DNA of 23,721 nucleotides, taken from positions 1 through 23,721 of the forward strand of contig JAAMPI010000885.1 in assembly GCA_013054445.1 (NCBI GenBank). The letters run 5' to 3'. The notes under the pieces are model-generated. The model saw nothing but the letters and a program-made list of their open reading frames with translations. It was not told where the DNA came from and did no database searches. The DNA is from Cudoniella acicularis. Its lineage: Eukaryota > Ascomycota > Leotiomycetes > Helotiales > Helotiaceae. Position 1 is the stretch's first letter. Every line of letters begins with the position of its first letter. Both the position numbers and the translations under genes were made by a program. Of the stretch, positions 10,236 to 20,538 are shown in pieces.

Positions 10236-11809
10236 CTAGAAGTGATCGCGCAAGCTCTCACAAGTAGGTGACTGGAGGCAATTCTCAGACCGAGACGGAC
10301 GTTTGCGTACGCGAGGTTCTAGGCCTAAATTATCATTCCATACTTCGTTGTAATGATACCCTGAATCGTACTTCTCTGGGTCAAGAAATCCGAGGTCTTT
10401 TACTTTTAGGTTCCATCTCCTCTTTGGGAATATCATTTTCCGCGTCGCGGTTCCTCTGGACATCTTCTGGCTCATCGTTGTGGTTTAGATCACAATTTTA
10501 TGAGTCATCCTGCTTGGAGCGACCTCGTTTTAAGTTATCGTCTTCAAAGTCGTCGCCCTCTCCATATTCCTCTGGGAGAGGGTGGAGGTTCTCACGGTTC
10601 AGACGAAGAATATTTATGCGAACGAGGCCATTTCGCCAACCAAGCATTGGGAAGCGGCTCTAGAATGTTATTAAAATCTAAGAGGTGATCGTCATCCGCA
10701 TCATCTCTTTCGTCTTCATCTAGGCAACTAGCCGAGAACAGAGGTATCCCAGTAATGAATTCGTACACCAAGCAACTGAAACTCCAAATGTCGATGGCCT
10801 TCCCGAATTCCTGCTTGAACACTAATTCTGGCGCTCTTAGGCTCAAAGGAGTGACGCTTTTTCTGGTGGAGCTTCTGCCCGAAACGCTACATTTCTGTCA
10901 GTCGATTCCGCGTGAGTATTAAGTGAAGAGCTGAAAGCGTTCACGGCTCACCTGAACCTAAATCCCAGATCTTAATATTCATTTTAGGCCCCAGATCAAC
11001 TAGATCATGCAAAGGTTGACTGAGGACGAGGTATTTTGGAGCCCATTGATCCTTCTTTCCATCCGTTCTCTTCAGTGCCTATGATTTTTTCGGGCCTTGT
11101 TGTAATTCTTCATAGATGTCATTGATCTTCTTAATAGAAAAAATGAGGTTTTCGGGTTGGAGATCGCCGTGGACGACTCCATGTCGATGCAGAAAGCATA
11201 ATCCGTACAAAGTAACTTTTAGGATTCGCTTAGCCATCCATTTGAGAGATCGAGTTGGTGAAAATGGCTTTCTACGTTGGCAGGTAGTTCCTCGACCATG
11301 AAAGCCACTGTCGCCCCATGGGATCGAAAATGAGACAGCTGTGGGTCCCGTTGGGACCGGTGTGTTCAAAACTGTCCAAAAGCGTGATAGTATGTTTTGA
11401 AAATGGTGTTTCCTCAGAACTTTGGTCCAGACGAGCGTAAATTGAGAGTTCTGTGCCGACAGACGAGGATGATCTCGCGATCATGACTTTCAATGCCACA
11501 TACTGTGATTTTCTCGACAATATTCAGTGACCAAAACCAGTACAGATGAAAAACATACCAACAGATTGTCGAACGCAAGCCAAACAGTCGAATTAGAGCC
11601 GTCGCCAAGTTTCCGTACCGCCCGATATCGGCCATACTTGAACGTATCTCCCAAATGAACGGAATGAAATCCACTCGGTCGATACATCTCAGGATCTTCG
11701 CAAGGATTGCTGTAATCAAGAAACCTTGGTACTTCGGTGGCACACATCATAGATGAAGGTGTTGGCGGCGGTGAAGTGGTCGCCGATTTCCTCGCTGAGC
11801 GTTGCATGG
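10236..11809 (-). pseudogene. SRPK-like Ser/Thr protein kinase, multiple frameshifts
   Basis: Read leftwards. MYRPSGFHSVHLGDTF is the SRPK-type N-terminal motif, followed by the P-loop LGDGSNSTVWLA. A 56-nt intron (11503-11558) precedes the VAIK-equivalent YVALKV. One frame slip occurs at a G run (+ strand 11314-11317) just after FDPMG, and a second near 11275-11290. Then come HRHGVVHGDLQPENL (catalytic loop, HGDLxPxN), TAG at 11079-11081, and IKIWDLGS (DFG-equivalent DLG) at a second intron (10895-10951). A third slip follows, then LSLRAPELVF (APE motif) and DIWSFSCLVYE, where the usual Gly of DxWSxG is Ser. An acidic C-terminal part is scattered over three frames down to 10236. An upstream in-frame ATG at 11909 is possible; 11809 (MQRSARK) is my choice because kinase homology begins soon after. 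Not functional as read. It converges on the Hsp70-like relic. Confidence 0.88.
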
Positions 11810-11909
11810 CGAAATCTCGACCGAAAACGTGAACGCGCGACCATCGCACAAAAGCTGCCTGCGATATCTGCTCACACAATGATATGAGCGCGAAAAGACA
11901 ATCTCGCAA

Positions 11910-12355
11910 GTTTGTAGTCGCGTATGAATTGGTTTAAAAGCTCCTACTCCGGAGAAAAGGTCTTGCACGACCCCGCTTTGGCCTCGCTAAACTGCATATT
12001 GGGGGCGGAAATTTAGCGAGTAGCCCCTGAAAATCGCCCCTGAAATCGCCCCTTTAACTGTACCAAACTCTAACTATCTTCACGACGTAATGGTTTCGTA
12101 CAGAACGCGGTCTATATTTATTGTGGCCCTACGAGTATCCGACATGACCTGGAGACTTTCTCGAGAATGAGAGAGGCACGGCCGCCCTCAAAAGTTGCGG
12201 CGGTAGATTTTGGACTAAGGTGCGTATTCAGGAGACCACCCCACGCTGTGCAGCAGTTCTTGATTGGCTTCGACAGCACGCACACGTCTACAACACTTAA
12301 GGGAAAAGAAAGCGGTCATGCTTTTGTTCACATCTATTAATTTCCCCTCAAATAC
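11910..12355. other. Non-coding stretch with a small hairpin and C-rich repeats
   Basis: No coding-like frame is seen. It holds a 9-bp perfect inverted repeat (ctcgctaaa 11983-11991 / tttagcgag 12012-12020) and, just after it, three spaced copies of the short word gcccct within 12023-12053. It is the likely old promoter side of the kinase relic. Confidence 0.5.
11983..12020. repeat. Inverted repeat (9-bp stem, 20-nt loop)
   Basis: ctcgctaaa at 11983-11991 is exactly complementary in reverse to tttagcgag at 12012-12020. The loop contains a G-run (ttgggggcgg) whose complement recurs in the C-rich repeats just downstream. Function unknown; it could be chance. Confidence 0.5.
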
Positions 12356-12592
12356 TCATTTAATTCTGAGACTTTTGAAGTTATCTTCCGTGGCGACCCT
12401 CAAGCGTTGCGCTGATCTCTGACTGCCATCCACCTCAATAGGCTCAGATTCCGGCGAGACGCCGACCTCAACAACCCTTGCATCATTTTCAGAAATGGAA
12501 GATGCTTCTGACCCACTAAACTTCTCATGTGGTATCAAAAGCTTCATTTCCTCGAGTTCCCTTTTCAGAATCCTCTGCCTTCTGAATAACAT
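12356..12592 (-). CDS. Possible small protein or 3' gene fragment next to the LTR (unknown)
   Basis: A 78-codon leftward frame starts MLFRRQRILKRELEEMK and is rich in charged residues and Ser/Glu. The N-terminal 20 residues look helical and basic. I do not recognise it. Its ATG (12590-12592) lies 3 bp from the edge of the putative solo LTR, so it may be the 3' end of a longer gene cut by the insertion. The sequence across the LTR (beyond 12944) does not continue the frame, so an independent tiny gene or a chance ORF is equally possible. Confidence 0.25.
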   Translation of the reverse strand: MLFRRQRILKRELEEMKLLIPHEKFSGSEASSISENDARVVEVGVSPESEPIEVDGSQRSAQRLRVATEDNFKSLRIK

Positions 12593-12595
12593 AAA

Positions 12596-12944
12596 TGTTG
12601 GAGGTAAGGGTATAACCGTAGTACGCGGTATATAGTATATAGAAGATATATCTATATAGTCGTCGGTAGGCGGCTAAGGTGTGGATAGCGGAAGAAGAGT
12701 CGACTGTTAGGTCGAGAGTGATTCAAGTATATAGAATAATAATATGAATTTGACTTAAAGACTTATCTATCTACAAAGGAATGAGCCGGACTATATATAC
12801 TACGAGTGTAGTTACTAGAAGCTTCTATATCTTAGAAATCAACGCTTATAAATCAAAGCTTATAAATCAAAGAACAACCTAGAAGATTCTACTAAGGTTT
12901 AAACCTTAAGCTTAAAATGGTGCTTATTACCTAATAATGCAACA
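12596..12944 (+). mobile_element. Probable Copia-type solo LTR (about 349 bp)
   Basis: The segment begins TGTTGGAGG and ends TGCAACA, the 5'-TGTTG...CAACA-3' terminal inverted repeat typical of Ty1/Copia LTRs. The internal part is AT-rich with many tatata motifs, and the length fits a fungal Copia LTR. No internal domain (gag, integrase or RT) and no second LTR are in the window, so it would be a solo LTR left by recombination. The 5-bp flanks (ataaa left, tctat right) do not match, so no target-site duplication supports the call. Confirming it needs other genomic copies. Orientation is not determined by the sequence alone. Confidence 0.5.
12844..12871 (+). repeat. 14-bp tandem duplication inside the LTR
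   Basis: gcttataaatcaaa occurs twice back to back (12844-12857, 12858-12871). The first copy is preceded by aac and the second is followed by gaac. It could be a length-variable part of the LTR. Confidence 0.85.
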
Positions 12945-13574
12945 TCTATGATGCAGTCATTAAAGGCAGAAAGCTGAAGTCTGTTCCGGGAATAGCCCTG
13001 TCACTACACATTGTGCATTACCTTGAATTACTGCACCAGAGCGTAATATTTACTGCCGATACGACAATCGAGCTGAGGGATCCTAATACCGATAACGTAG
13101 AAAGCTTTGGGGTTCTCTATAAATGTAGAGATTGGAGACAACTTGTGGACTGGACAAATAAATGGGCGATTTAGGGCTAGTAAGACTTGTAGGGCTCAAG
13201 AAAGTTGTAACGAGCAAAATGATTTACGTGCTAGCGTTTTGTTCCACTAATGCTTCAGTATTATGATTCAGAAGTTCAAAGCTCAAATATCCAGATTTCA
13301 CCTTCTGTAAGACAGAGACACAAATCTAGCGTCACAATATCCTCAATTCAGATTTGACAGCGGCTATATGATAGATACCTCCACTTAAAATGTGCATAAC
13401 AAAAAATAATATATATGTTCTAGCCCACATCATTTCATGTATATAATTGAGTCTTCTAGGTCACTGTAATCATCACATGATTAATTCTTAAACTCATCCA
13501 CCTACTTACTCCAGAGATTGTTCGAACCGCCTCTCCACCAAGATTTGTCCTTTAGGCGCAGTGTTCATTCCCCT
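12945..13574. other. Non-coding stretch between LTR and rhodopsin-like relic
   Basis: I find no frame longer than about 60 codons with coding character. Short coding-like bits on either strand are interrupted by stops. The rightmost part is the 3' flank of the leftward rhodopsin-like gene. Confidence 0.5.
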
Positions 13575-15094
13575 TTAGGCCTCCAAGTCTGTCAAGGCAA
13601 CGGCACTTGTTTCCACACTGGGATCTCCCGGCTTACCGAACTGGACTTGTGATGATGCAGAAGTTGCGAACTGATCATTGAACCTGACATGCTGCGACCA
13701 AGAGGCTTGTGTATGCTGAGAGCGTTGCGAGCGTAAGGAGTGCAGAGAAATTGCACTTCTGATGCTGTTGATGAGGGCATCGGGTGAAAACTTCCCAAAA
13801 ATGAACTAAAGTGTTGGGAGACAAGCAGCTGTTAGAGCAAATCCGTATTCAAACAGGACCTAATAGAGAGTGTCCGCAATATCTACTGTTTAGAGTTAGA
13901 TAGTTAGTAATACCATTGAAGTAACAGAAGCTGGGTAAATACTTACCATCTGGATCAATTCCGGGTTGAAATCCAGCTGCGAAGTTATATCAGTGCTACC
14001 ACTGACATGGTAAACACAGGCTAGAATAAAAGGGAGCTTACCATTGACTGCAATGACATAAATGCCTATTCGGGCAGCAGATGCAGCCACAGCGCTGTTG
14101 AATATTAGCTTGAATATATAACAAACGATGAGAGTAGACTCACACAGCTCCTAAGAGGAAAACCCCCGTGAGTGCAATCTTTCGACCGAGCGTTATATGA
14201 AGTTTCCAAAGCTTTACTCGTCAATTAGCATGATCCAGCGCAATGCAGGTTCACAAATTCATTTTACTATAGGTAGAGGCAATATCAAAATCAAGCAGTC
14301 CATGATGAAATCCGAAACTGTAAGTCCCAGCTCGAGGGCATCGGAGTTATTGCACTTCGTCGTAAGTTCTATAATGCTACCCCCATGTGCATCTATGCTG
14401 GTTCCACACGAGAATAGAAATGCGAAAAAGAAGGCAGCAAGCCAGATACTGACAACAACGATGCCGAAAATAGTAACAGAGTTGAATATGCCAGCCTTCT
14501 AAGTGCAGAATATGCGGCGATAGAAGAATAAAACGCTAAGTTTAATACAACCTAGAGCACATAATTGCATTAATTGGCATGCGAACTCGACCTGAGGAGC
14601 TTAGCGTTAATAAACTGGAGGTATTGCGATGACGAGGAAGTGTAAGGTAAGATTACCTGTTGCACAAAAGTACCTTCCGGCGATTTATAATTCACAATAA
14701 CATCCAAAGATGCTTTTGGAAAAGGAGTTTTGTATCCAAGCGCATGTCTTTTGGCACCTGTGACTGTTTAGAAAGAGAATGTGTTTTCCTTTATAGTACT
14801 TACCGATAATCATGGAAATTGCCATCCCAATTATCATGACCTACATGACGTCGTCCCGGTCAGCTGTTGAAATATAAAAGGGTCCGACGTGTGAAAGCTT
14901 ACCAGCGATGGTAGAGTAAGCCAGTCATCTATCAACAAAGCAGCCTTCTGAACACGGCGGACATAAAACCTTAGGGCAACAGCACATGTCGCCAATACCA
15001 AAATACTGGCGCTCAAAGCAACGATAGACCTCTCGGTGGCAAACGTGACATGACTCAAAAAGCCAGTATAGCGACCTGCTGTACTCGTGACCAT
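13575..15094 (-). pseudogene. Fungal rhodopsin-domain (SAT4-type) seven-helix membrane protein with three in-frame TAG stops
   Basis: Eight exons can be chained leftwards from the ATG at 15094: 15094-14903, 14840-14804, 14757-14657, 14591-14268, 14211-14144, 14094-14042, 13976-13947, 13885-13575. The seven introns (46-65 nt) all have GT..AG ends and keep phase, giving 372 codons including the stop. Family hallmarks: a hydrophobic N-terminal helix, FYVRRVQKAALLIDDWLTLPSLV, GAKRHALGYKTPF, CIKLSVLFFYRRIF, a helix at LPLPI, and WKLHITLGRKIALTGVFLLGAV. Lesions: TAG at 14499-14501 (right after RRIFCT), TAG at 13860-13862 (Trp expected in LY-W-VLFEYG) and TAG at 13806-13808. No frameshift. The C-terminal tail is polar, as in the family. 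The function is unknown for most members; some are effector-like or GPCR-like. It could be a recent pseudogene, or a RIP-hit copy of a gene intact elsewhere. Confidence 0.88.
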
Positions 15095-15640
15095 AGCTAA
15101 CGGGAGTTCACTGTTAGGAACGAGAAGTAATAATGAATGATAGATAAATTCTCTTTCGGCGAAGAGAGATTTTCTCCGGGGGAGGTGCGCGGGTGAACGT
15201 ATGATGAATGTTGTGGTTGGGAGCAAGTCGAGAACTGGTGTAGGAGCTTGGATAAGGACTCTAGAACTAGGAAGGAGCTTGTTCGAGCAAGTAGTCAGAC
15301 AACATTTTGCTGCGCCTTACCAGGCATGCTGCCATTTGGTGTGTGGATGCCCGAAGCGCCCGATTTATCCAAGCGATGAATTGCGCAATATTGTAACACA
15401 AAGATGGAGATGCAAGGAAAAGAGCTCAGCTCAGCAAAGCATTCTCAACACGGATAAAATAGGGTAGGTGTTACAGCTAACCATGTCAAATAACTACCAA
15501 TTGTTTGAGACCTGGATACTTATCTCACCGCTCTATGCTTATCTATGCAAGGGCTCCCAAATGGGGGGTATTTAATTTGGTTTCGTATGCGCTGAGTCTC
15601 TAGAACACATCACGAATTTGCGAAGTAAGTCCTCTGATAT
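15095..15640. other. Upstream region of the rhodopsin-like relic
   Basis: The in-frame extension of exon 1 upstream of 15094 (to 15226) has no family similarity, so I place the start at MVTSTAG. A plus-strand frame at 15201-15467 shadows it and has no motif. Nothing else is recognised. Confidence 0.45.
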
Positions 15641-16010
15641 GTCGATCAGGCAGTCGTGGAAAAGTTGCCTAGCCAGGGTCTGTACAAGAAGAAAATTGTT
15701 GAGGGGTTGTATCTGCACCCTTCATTGGCAGACAACTTTCGATCACACTTCACATTAGTTAGGGGAAAATATCCTCTTGAAACAATTTTACATGTATTGA
15801 GAATCCTACCCAGGTATGAAATACCTGAATTAAAATCTTTATGATCAAGTCCTGTATTTTTAGCCAGGAGAAATGCTCCCGGGCGTAATGACTATATGAA
15901 GGTCTCGACTTGAGGACGATTCACGAAGAAGCTTGCGATCTTGCTAAAGCTGAACTCGCATGGCTTGGAGGATTTTATCCATTCAACTAAGCGATTCTAG
16001 GTGATTTACC
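15641..16010 (+). other. Coding-like fragments of unknown origin
   Basis: Two short stretches read like protein on the + strand. One is a 62-codon frame at 15656-15844 (GLYKKKIVEGLYLHPSLAD, then LETILHVLRILPRYEI). The other is a frame around 15898-15987 (GLDLRTIHEEACDLAKAELAWLGGFYPF). They have no shared frame, no recognised domain and no plausible connecting intron. They may be remnants of a further decayed gene or chance. Confidence 0.2.
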
Positions 16011-16143
16011 TTGAATCACCCACAGAAGCTAAGTCTTTTTTTTTCATTTTATGAGCTAATTGCTATGGTACGTGAGCCACTTTCCTTCCGAATACCCAAT
16101 GCCAAAGTCTTCGGACGTCTCAAGAGTTTGAATGTATGTCCAT

Positions 16144-17836
16144 TCACTTCGAAAACACCTTAACCTTTACATCATTTCTATTTTCGACAGTCATTCTAAA
16201 GAGCTCGGTCCAAGGCAATGGGTCTTGGTTTTCAATTCTTGAAAACTTTTGTATCACCGTCACTATAATGTATGCAGCATCTGTGAAGACCATTTGCTGC
16301 GCAGGACAGATGCGAGGTCCCCCAGAAAATGGCAGGTACTCCCAGGTTGGTCGCACTTTGTCCCATCTCTCTGGACGAAATTCGTCTGCGTCGTCACCCC
16401 AAAAGGCTTTGTCCCGATGTAAGACATGGTAATTCAAGACAACGTTGCTCCCTCTCGTAACTAGAATGGGGGCCTGGCCATCGGGACCACCACCAAGTGG
16501 AAAAATCGTGTCTTGGTGACAAATTCGTCGCACTATACCTGCTGTCGGATGAAGGCGAAGACCTAGAAGAAATGATTAGCCCGGGCCGGGACCATTGCTA
16601 TTCTAATAACGTGTAAAGCTGAGGATTCTATAATAGCAACAAAGTAAAGCGAAATAATGCTTACTTTCGTTGAAGACATAGCGTAAATACTTCAACGACT
16701 TGAGTAATTCAAAGCTGAGGGGCTGCGAGGCCGTCGCCGCTAGGACTTCTGCTCGAAGTTTATCCCTACGATTCGGATCGCGAGCCAAATGGAAAAATAT
16801 ATCGCTAACGGCAATACCTGTTGCATCGTGGGCAGGGATGAACACATGGAGGAGTTGATAGCGCAAGTCGATTGGATCTTGTGTTTCCTTTGTCATTTCA
16901 TTCAAGAGTACATACTGCTTTTGTGGATGATCTTTCTCTTCCGAATTTTCAACCCCTGAGCTCCTTTGCATTTTCAGGACTCGGGTGACGTGCCCATCGA
17001 TATAAGTATGCACTTGCTTGATAGCCTTTTTCCATTCGATATCTCGACCGCGAATAAATTTGAGCTTTCCAAGCATCATTCGTGCCGCGAGGCCACGCAT
17101 AGAAGCGTCGAAAGCCTTGAGAAATTCTCCGGAATCAAACGAAGTATTTGGTGACTGGGACTCTACTGATTCACCAAATAGGAACTCAGTAGAAATGTCA
17201 AGAAACTGCAGAGAGCAAACGGGTTCAGTATGACGTGAACTCAATAATTGGGCAGGGTGGTCATCATACCAGGTTTTTTGTTAGTGGTTGCAGGTCCACA
17301 GTCGAACCATCGCGCGGAATGAGATCCAGAAACCGGCTGACGTGCTTCTCCAAAGAGCTAAAATTTGAAATCTCGGACCTCGCAAAGGTTGGCCTTATTA
17401 GAGCTCGGCTGCGTGCCCATATTGGACCATCAGCAGTAAATATTCCTTGTGCCATAAGAGAACCTCCTTGCTTCTCTGGCTGGACCTTGACCTTGCCGAA
17501 ACTTTTGAAAGAAAGAGCCAGGACAGTCTGTATATTTCTTGGTTCGCAGGTGTTAATGACCGTAGTTCCCCAAGAATTGCTTTTGAATGTCTTCCCGTAA
17601 GTATCAAACAGCTTTTGAGTCGTTTCCAGCATTTTACCGGTCCTCATAGCCTTTCCCATCATGAAGAACAAATCGAGTCCGAGGATTGGGTCTTTGTGGG
17701 GGTATTCTCTGGGCTTCAAACATCTATTTTCTCGTTCGATGTCAACGGCGGCAAGACATTCCTTGACCTTCTTGCAAATGAAGGCAATAAGTACTGCTCC
17801 AACAGCCACCAGAATAAGGGAAGTTGAGCCCCTCAT
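16144..17836 (-). CDS. Cytochrome P450 monooxygenase (microsomal, CYP52-clan-like), intact
   Basis: Three exons, 17836-17270, 17205-16665 and 16562-16144, with introns of 64 nt (17206-17269, GTATGA..GCAG) and 102 nt (16563-16664, GTAAGC..CTAG), give 508 residues, normal for a fungal class II P450. An N-terminal hydrophobic segment (about residues 4-21) should anchor it in the ER, facing the cytosol. WARSRALIRPTFARSEI is the C-helix region. The I-helix reads AHDATG (residues 314-319) instead of the common AGxDTT. The K-helix ExxR is ESLR (369-372), PERW is at 433-436, and the heme-binding loop is FSGGPRICPAQQ with ligand Cys455. The GGPRIC..QQ and LRPTF signatures resemble alkane/fatty-acid hydroxylase-type fungal P450s, but I cannot assign a family or substrate. 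It would need an NADPH-P450 reductase encoded elsewhere. Its intact state beside a broken UstYa gene suggests a separate role, or slower loss. Confidence 0.95.
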
Positions 17837-18709
17837 GATTGTCTGGGATTATGGAGAGGATAGTTGAGGTTTCGATCTCCTGAGAAGGCTTGGAATTCAC
17901 TGAAGAAATCCCAGGGAAATCGAGACTACCAGATAGAATTTCCTCACCCAACAACACAGAAAGTGTGTGGGTAGCAGAGAAATGAAAACCGGATTATTAC
18001 AGGTATCCAATAACAACTGTTATAACATGTTGGATTTAATGTGACGTTGCTTTCACTCGCATTCGGATAGGGTTCTCCGTGCGGCGCAGCCCCCCATATG
18101 CGCGACATAAACCATGTCACCACCATCAGCCTCCCACTTGCATGTACCGGCAGACTGCCGCGGCTCTAGTATACGGCGCGGACCAAATGTGATCGCCAAT
18201 TGCATGACACTCGCAGCTAGGCAGGCGCCTTTCAAGTTGACATATAGGCAATTATAGTTCGTCTGTTGACAGCTGTGCAGACCGGCCAACTTGATTGGCA
18301 AAGACGTGTGTCAGATTTACGAGGCCAAATTAGATGGTTGGATACTGGAGCCATACATCGAAGCTGTCTAATATATCATTTCATTTATCAAAATCACTAC
18401 GCAGCCATTAATCTAAATCTCCCTGCACACGCAATCTTGACAACGTGAGTTCCACGGCGACCTTGTCATTAGAATGCAGGCGTTGTGATATTGATACTGA
18501 GCTCTCTCGGATCCATGGGTCTACATATCCAACTGGCTCGTATCTGTTTACACTCTATGCACTCTTCTCTTCGCCTTTTAATATTTCCACCTAGGTGAGA
18601 GGTCATGCTTTTCCCTTCCTGCAAATCTCCAAAACGCTACTCCAAATATTCAAGATAAGACCCTCTGATAAGCTCTACATGCTTCTGCGACAAGATCTAT
18701 CCCTACACA
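17837..18709. other. Shared upstream region of the P450 (leftward) and UstYa relic (rightward)
   Basis: The divergent promoter region holds no gene I can support. A CCAAT-type motif (attgg) lies at about 18293, and the palindrome-like ccaacttgattgg at 18287-18299. There is no clear TATA box at the expected distance from the P450 start. Short ORFs here on both strands lack motifs. Confidence 0.5.
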
Positions 18710-19560
18710 ATGAAGGCCTTCCAAAAAATCGGTCGTCATAGAGAAACCCACTTGCGCTTCTCATTCTCTCGAATTTCACATTAATTATGATACTAGGTGG
18801 AGCACTTATCTCTCTTTTTCACAAGGAGAAAGGTATCTCAGTTCCATCTGATTTCGGTAATTCATCCACTAAACCTTCCATTGCTATGTCTAAGACAATT
18901 CAAAGCCAGGACAGAAGATCTCCCAACAATATATAAGAGTTTCACTTGGTGGACCGAGTACAGTGGTAGCAACGACACAGAGGTGAATGCTCTTTGGGAT
19001 GCTATTCTTCCTTCACATAGCCTAGTTGCCGTAGACCGGCAGTAGTCCCAACAACGCAACTAGCCGGATTCGATACATCTTCCCACCGACGACAGTAAGA
19101 ACATATACCTCCTTGAAGTATATCACCAACTTCATTATGTAGTAAGTTATTCTTTCCCAGACATAACCGACTGTCGCCGATGCTAACGTCCAACAGAAAA
19201 TCATTCGTCAGACGTTTTGGGAGGCAGTTAGAAGACAACTATACACCTATCATCCGCCTCATACAGGCCATTGTTTTGACTTCCTTCGTCAGGTAAGAAA
19301 CATACATAAAATAAATCTTCTCCGTGCTCTATACTGACACATTTTCTCAGTCGATTCAATGTAATGCAGATAACACACCACTGTATAGTTTTAGGGACTA
19401 TACCGCCGGTAATAGGCAACTTCGAAAGTACAAAGATTAGAACGCGCTCCGAGACTAGGCAACTAAGAATACCGCTTGTTACAGAGATTCCGTGGAACTT
19501 ATTCCCCTTGCGGATCACTTTGGGTATTGTGACGGAGAGACAGATAGGTTAGCTTCATAG
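18710..19560 (+). pseudogene. UstYa-family (DUF3328) oxidase-like protein with four TAG stops and frameshifts
   Basis: UstYa-type proteins are membrane-anchored, copper-dependent oxidase-like enzymes that modify fungal RiPPs (ustiloxin, phomopsin-type) and some other metabolites. ATG at 18710 opens MKAFQKIGRHRE. A frame slip near 18760 gives a membrane segment (FTLIMILGGALISLF), and a second slip near 18900 leads to FTWWTEYSGSNDTEVNALWDAILPS. Then come stops TAG 19043-19045 and TAG 19061-19063, the first signature YLLEVYHQLHYV (family HQLHC, Cys to Tyr), a 55-nt intron (19142-19196), KIIRQTFW, the second signature HTGHCFDFLRQ at a 58-nt intron (19293-19350), SIQCNADNTPL, then TAG 19438-19440 and TAG 19456-19458 where the family has Trp (KD-W, RD-W), and a tail ending at 19560. 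The stops and the Cys to Tyr change all fit G-to-A at TpG, i.e. RIP. Broken unless re-coded. Confidence 0.88.
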
Positions 19561-20538
19561 GCAGATATAGTAACGAATGCATCTATGCCTCACATTATTC
19601 TACTCGCTCGAAGCTAGTAAGCTCGCAAATTTAAGCTCGAGAAATCTACTTTTTAACAATTTTTATGTCTCTTTTGAATTCGAGCACACTTAAATATGTG
19701 CCTTAAACTGTAACTAAGCTTCTGTTCAAATGCGGTATACCATTGCACAGTTCCGCCCAGGAAATTTCCCTTTAAAGACAAAAGTTTCTACCCAGCGGAT
19801 AATTAGTTGTTGATTATATATACACACATTACGAAAGGTTTTGAAATTATCTTAGGGTGGACAAGGCTTAGTAGCCTATAGGTAAGACAAGGGCACTTTT
19901 CTTTTACATAGGTGCGATCTACACGACAGATGTAGAAACTTAGATGAAACGATTTATTGTGCCCCCAACATACAGGCCAAGGAAGTCACAAGGTAGCATT
20001 CTACAAATATATAAATAGCAAGGTTCAAGACCTAACAACCAGGATATTGTGATATCGCCCTCAACTCGGTGTATCTTCCTCTGTGCTGGTTTATACACAT
20101 ATGTGGCTCATGTAGCCCTCTCGGATACCTTAATCAAGAGTATGTAGTGTGGTTAGTAGCTCCGGAAGTAGGGGGGATTCAGCAATATAGGGCAGCCAGT
20201 GGAATTCGTAGTGCATAGATCCTTCGAGTCACCCAAAGTAAGCTACTCAAAATTCAGCACAAGTCTTTATGTACAACCTTCCCGATAATGTCGAGACTAG
20301 AACCCTGTTTTAATCTCTCGTATAACATAGGCGCAGTTCCTATCCTATTACTGATAATACTAGATAGGAGTCGCCACCGGTTAAATTATAAGGCTAAACG
20401 AAGAGAAAGATTAACATGTCTATAAGACCCCGAGGAATACTTCGTCCCTTTATATACGATACAACAAGCCCCAAGTCAAACTTCCAAACAACAATTTTTC
20501 TCGTTCACCGTATCGTCCATACAGCTATAAACTCCACA
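19561..20538. other. AT-rich intergenic stretch
   Basis: No coding-like frame is seen. The sequence is AT-rich with many ta/tag words and no clear repeat structure. The last 100 bp serve as upstream region of the small secreted peptide gene. Confidence 0.5.
20451..20538 (+). promoter_or_regulatory. Putative core promoter and 5' leader of the small secreted peptide gene
   Basis: A TATA-like word (tatata, 20451-20456) lies 83 nt before the ATG and is followed by a C/A- and pyrimidine-rich leader without upstream ATGs, the usual arrangement of highly expressed fungal secreted-protein genes. A second tataaa (20526-20531) is too close to the ATG to be the TATA box. Confidence 0.35.

Noticed and set aside
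12945..13200. Possible upstream half of a gene interrupted by the solo LTR
   Set aside because: Joining the flanks does not continue the 12356-12592 frame, and stops occur in the linking frame.
17235..17867. Plus-strand ORFs of 68-126 codons
   Set aside because: Antisense to exon 1 of the intact P450.
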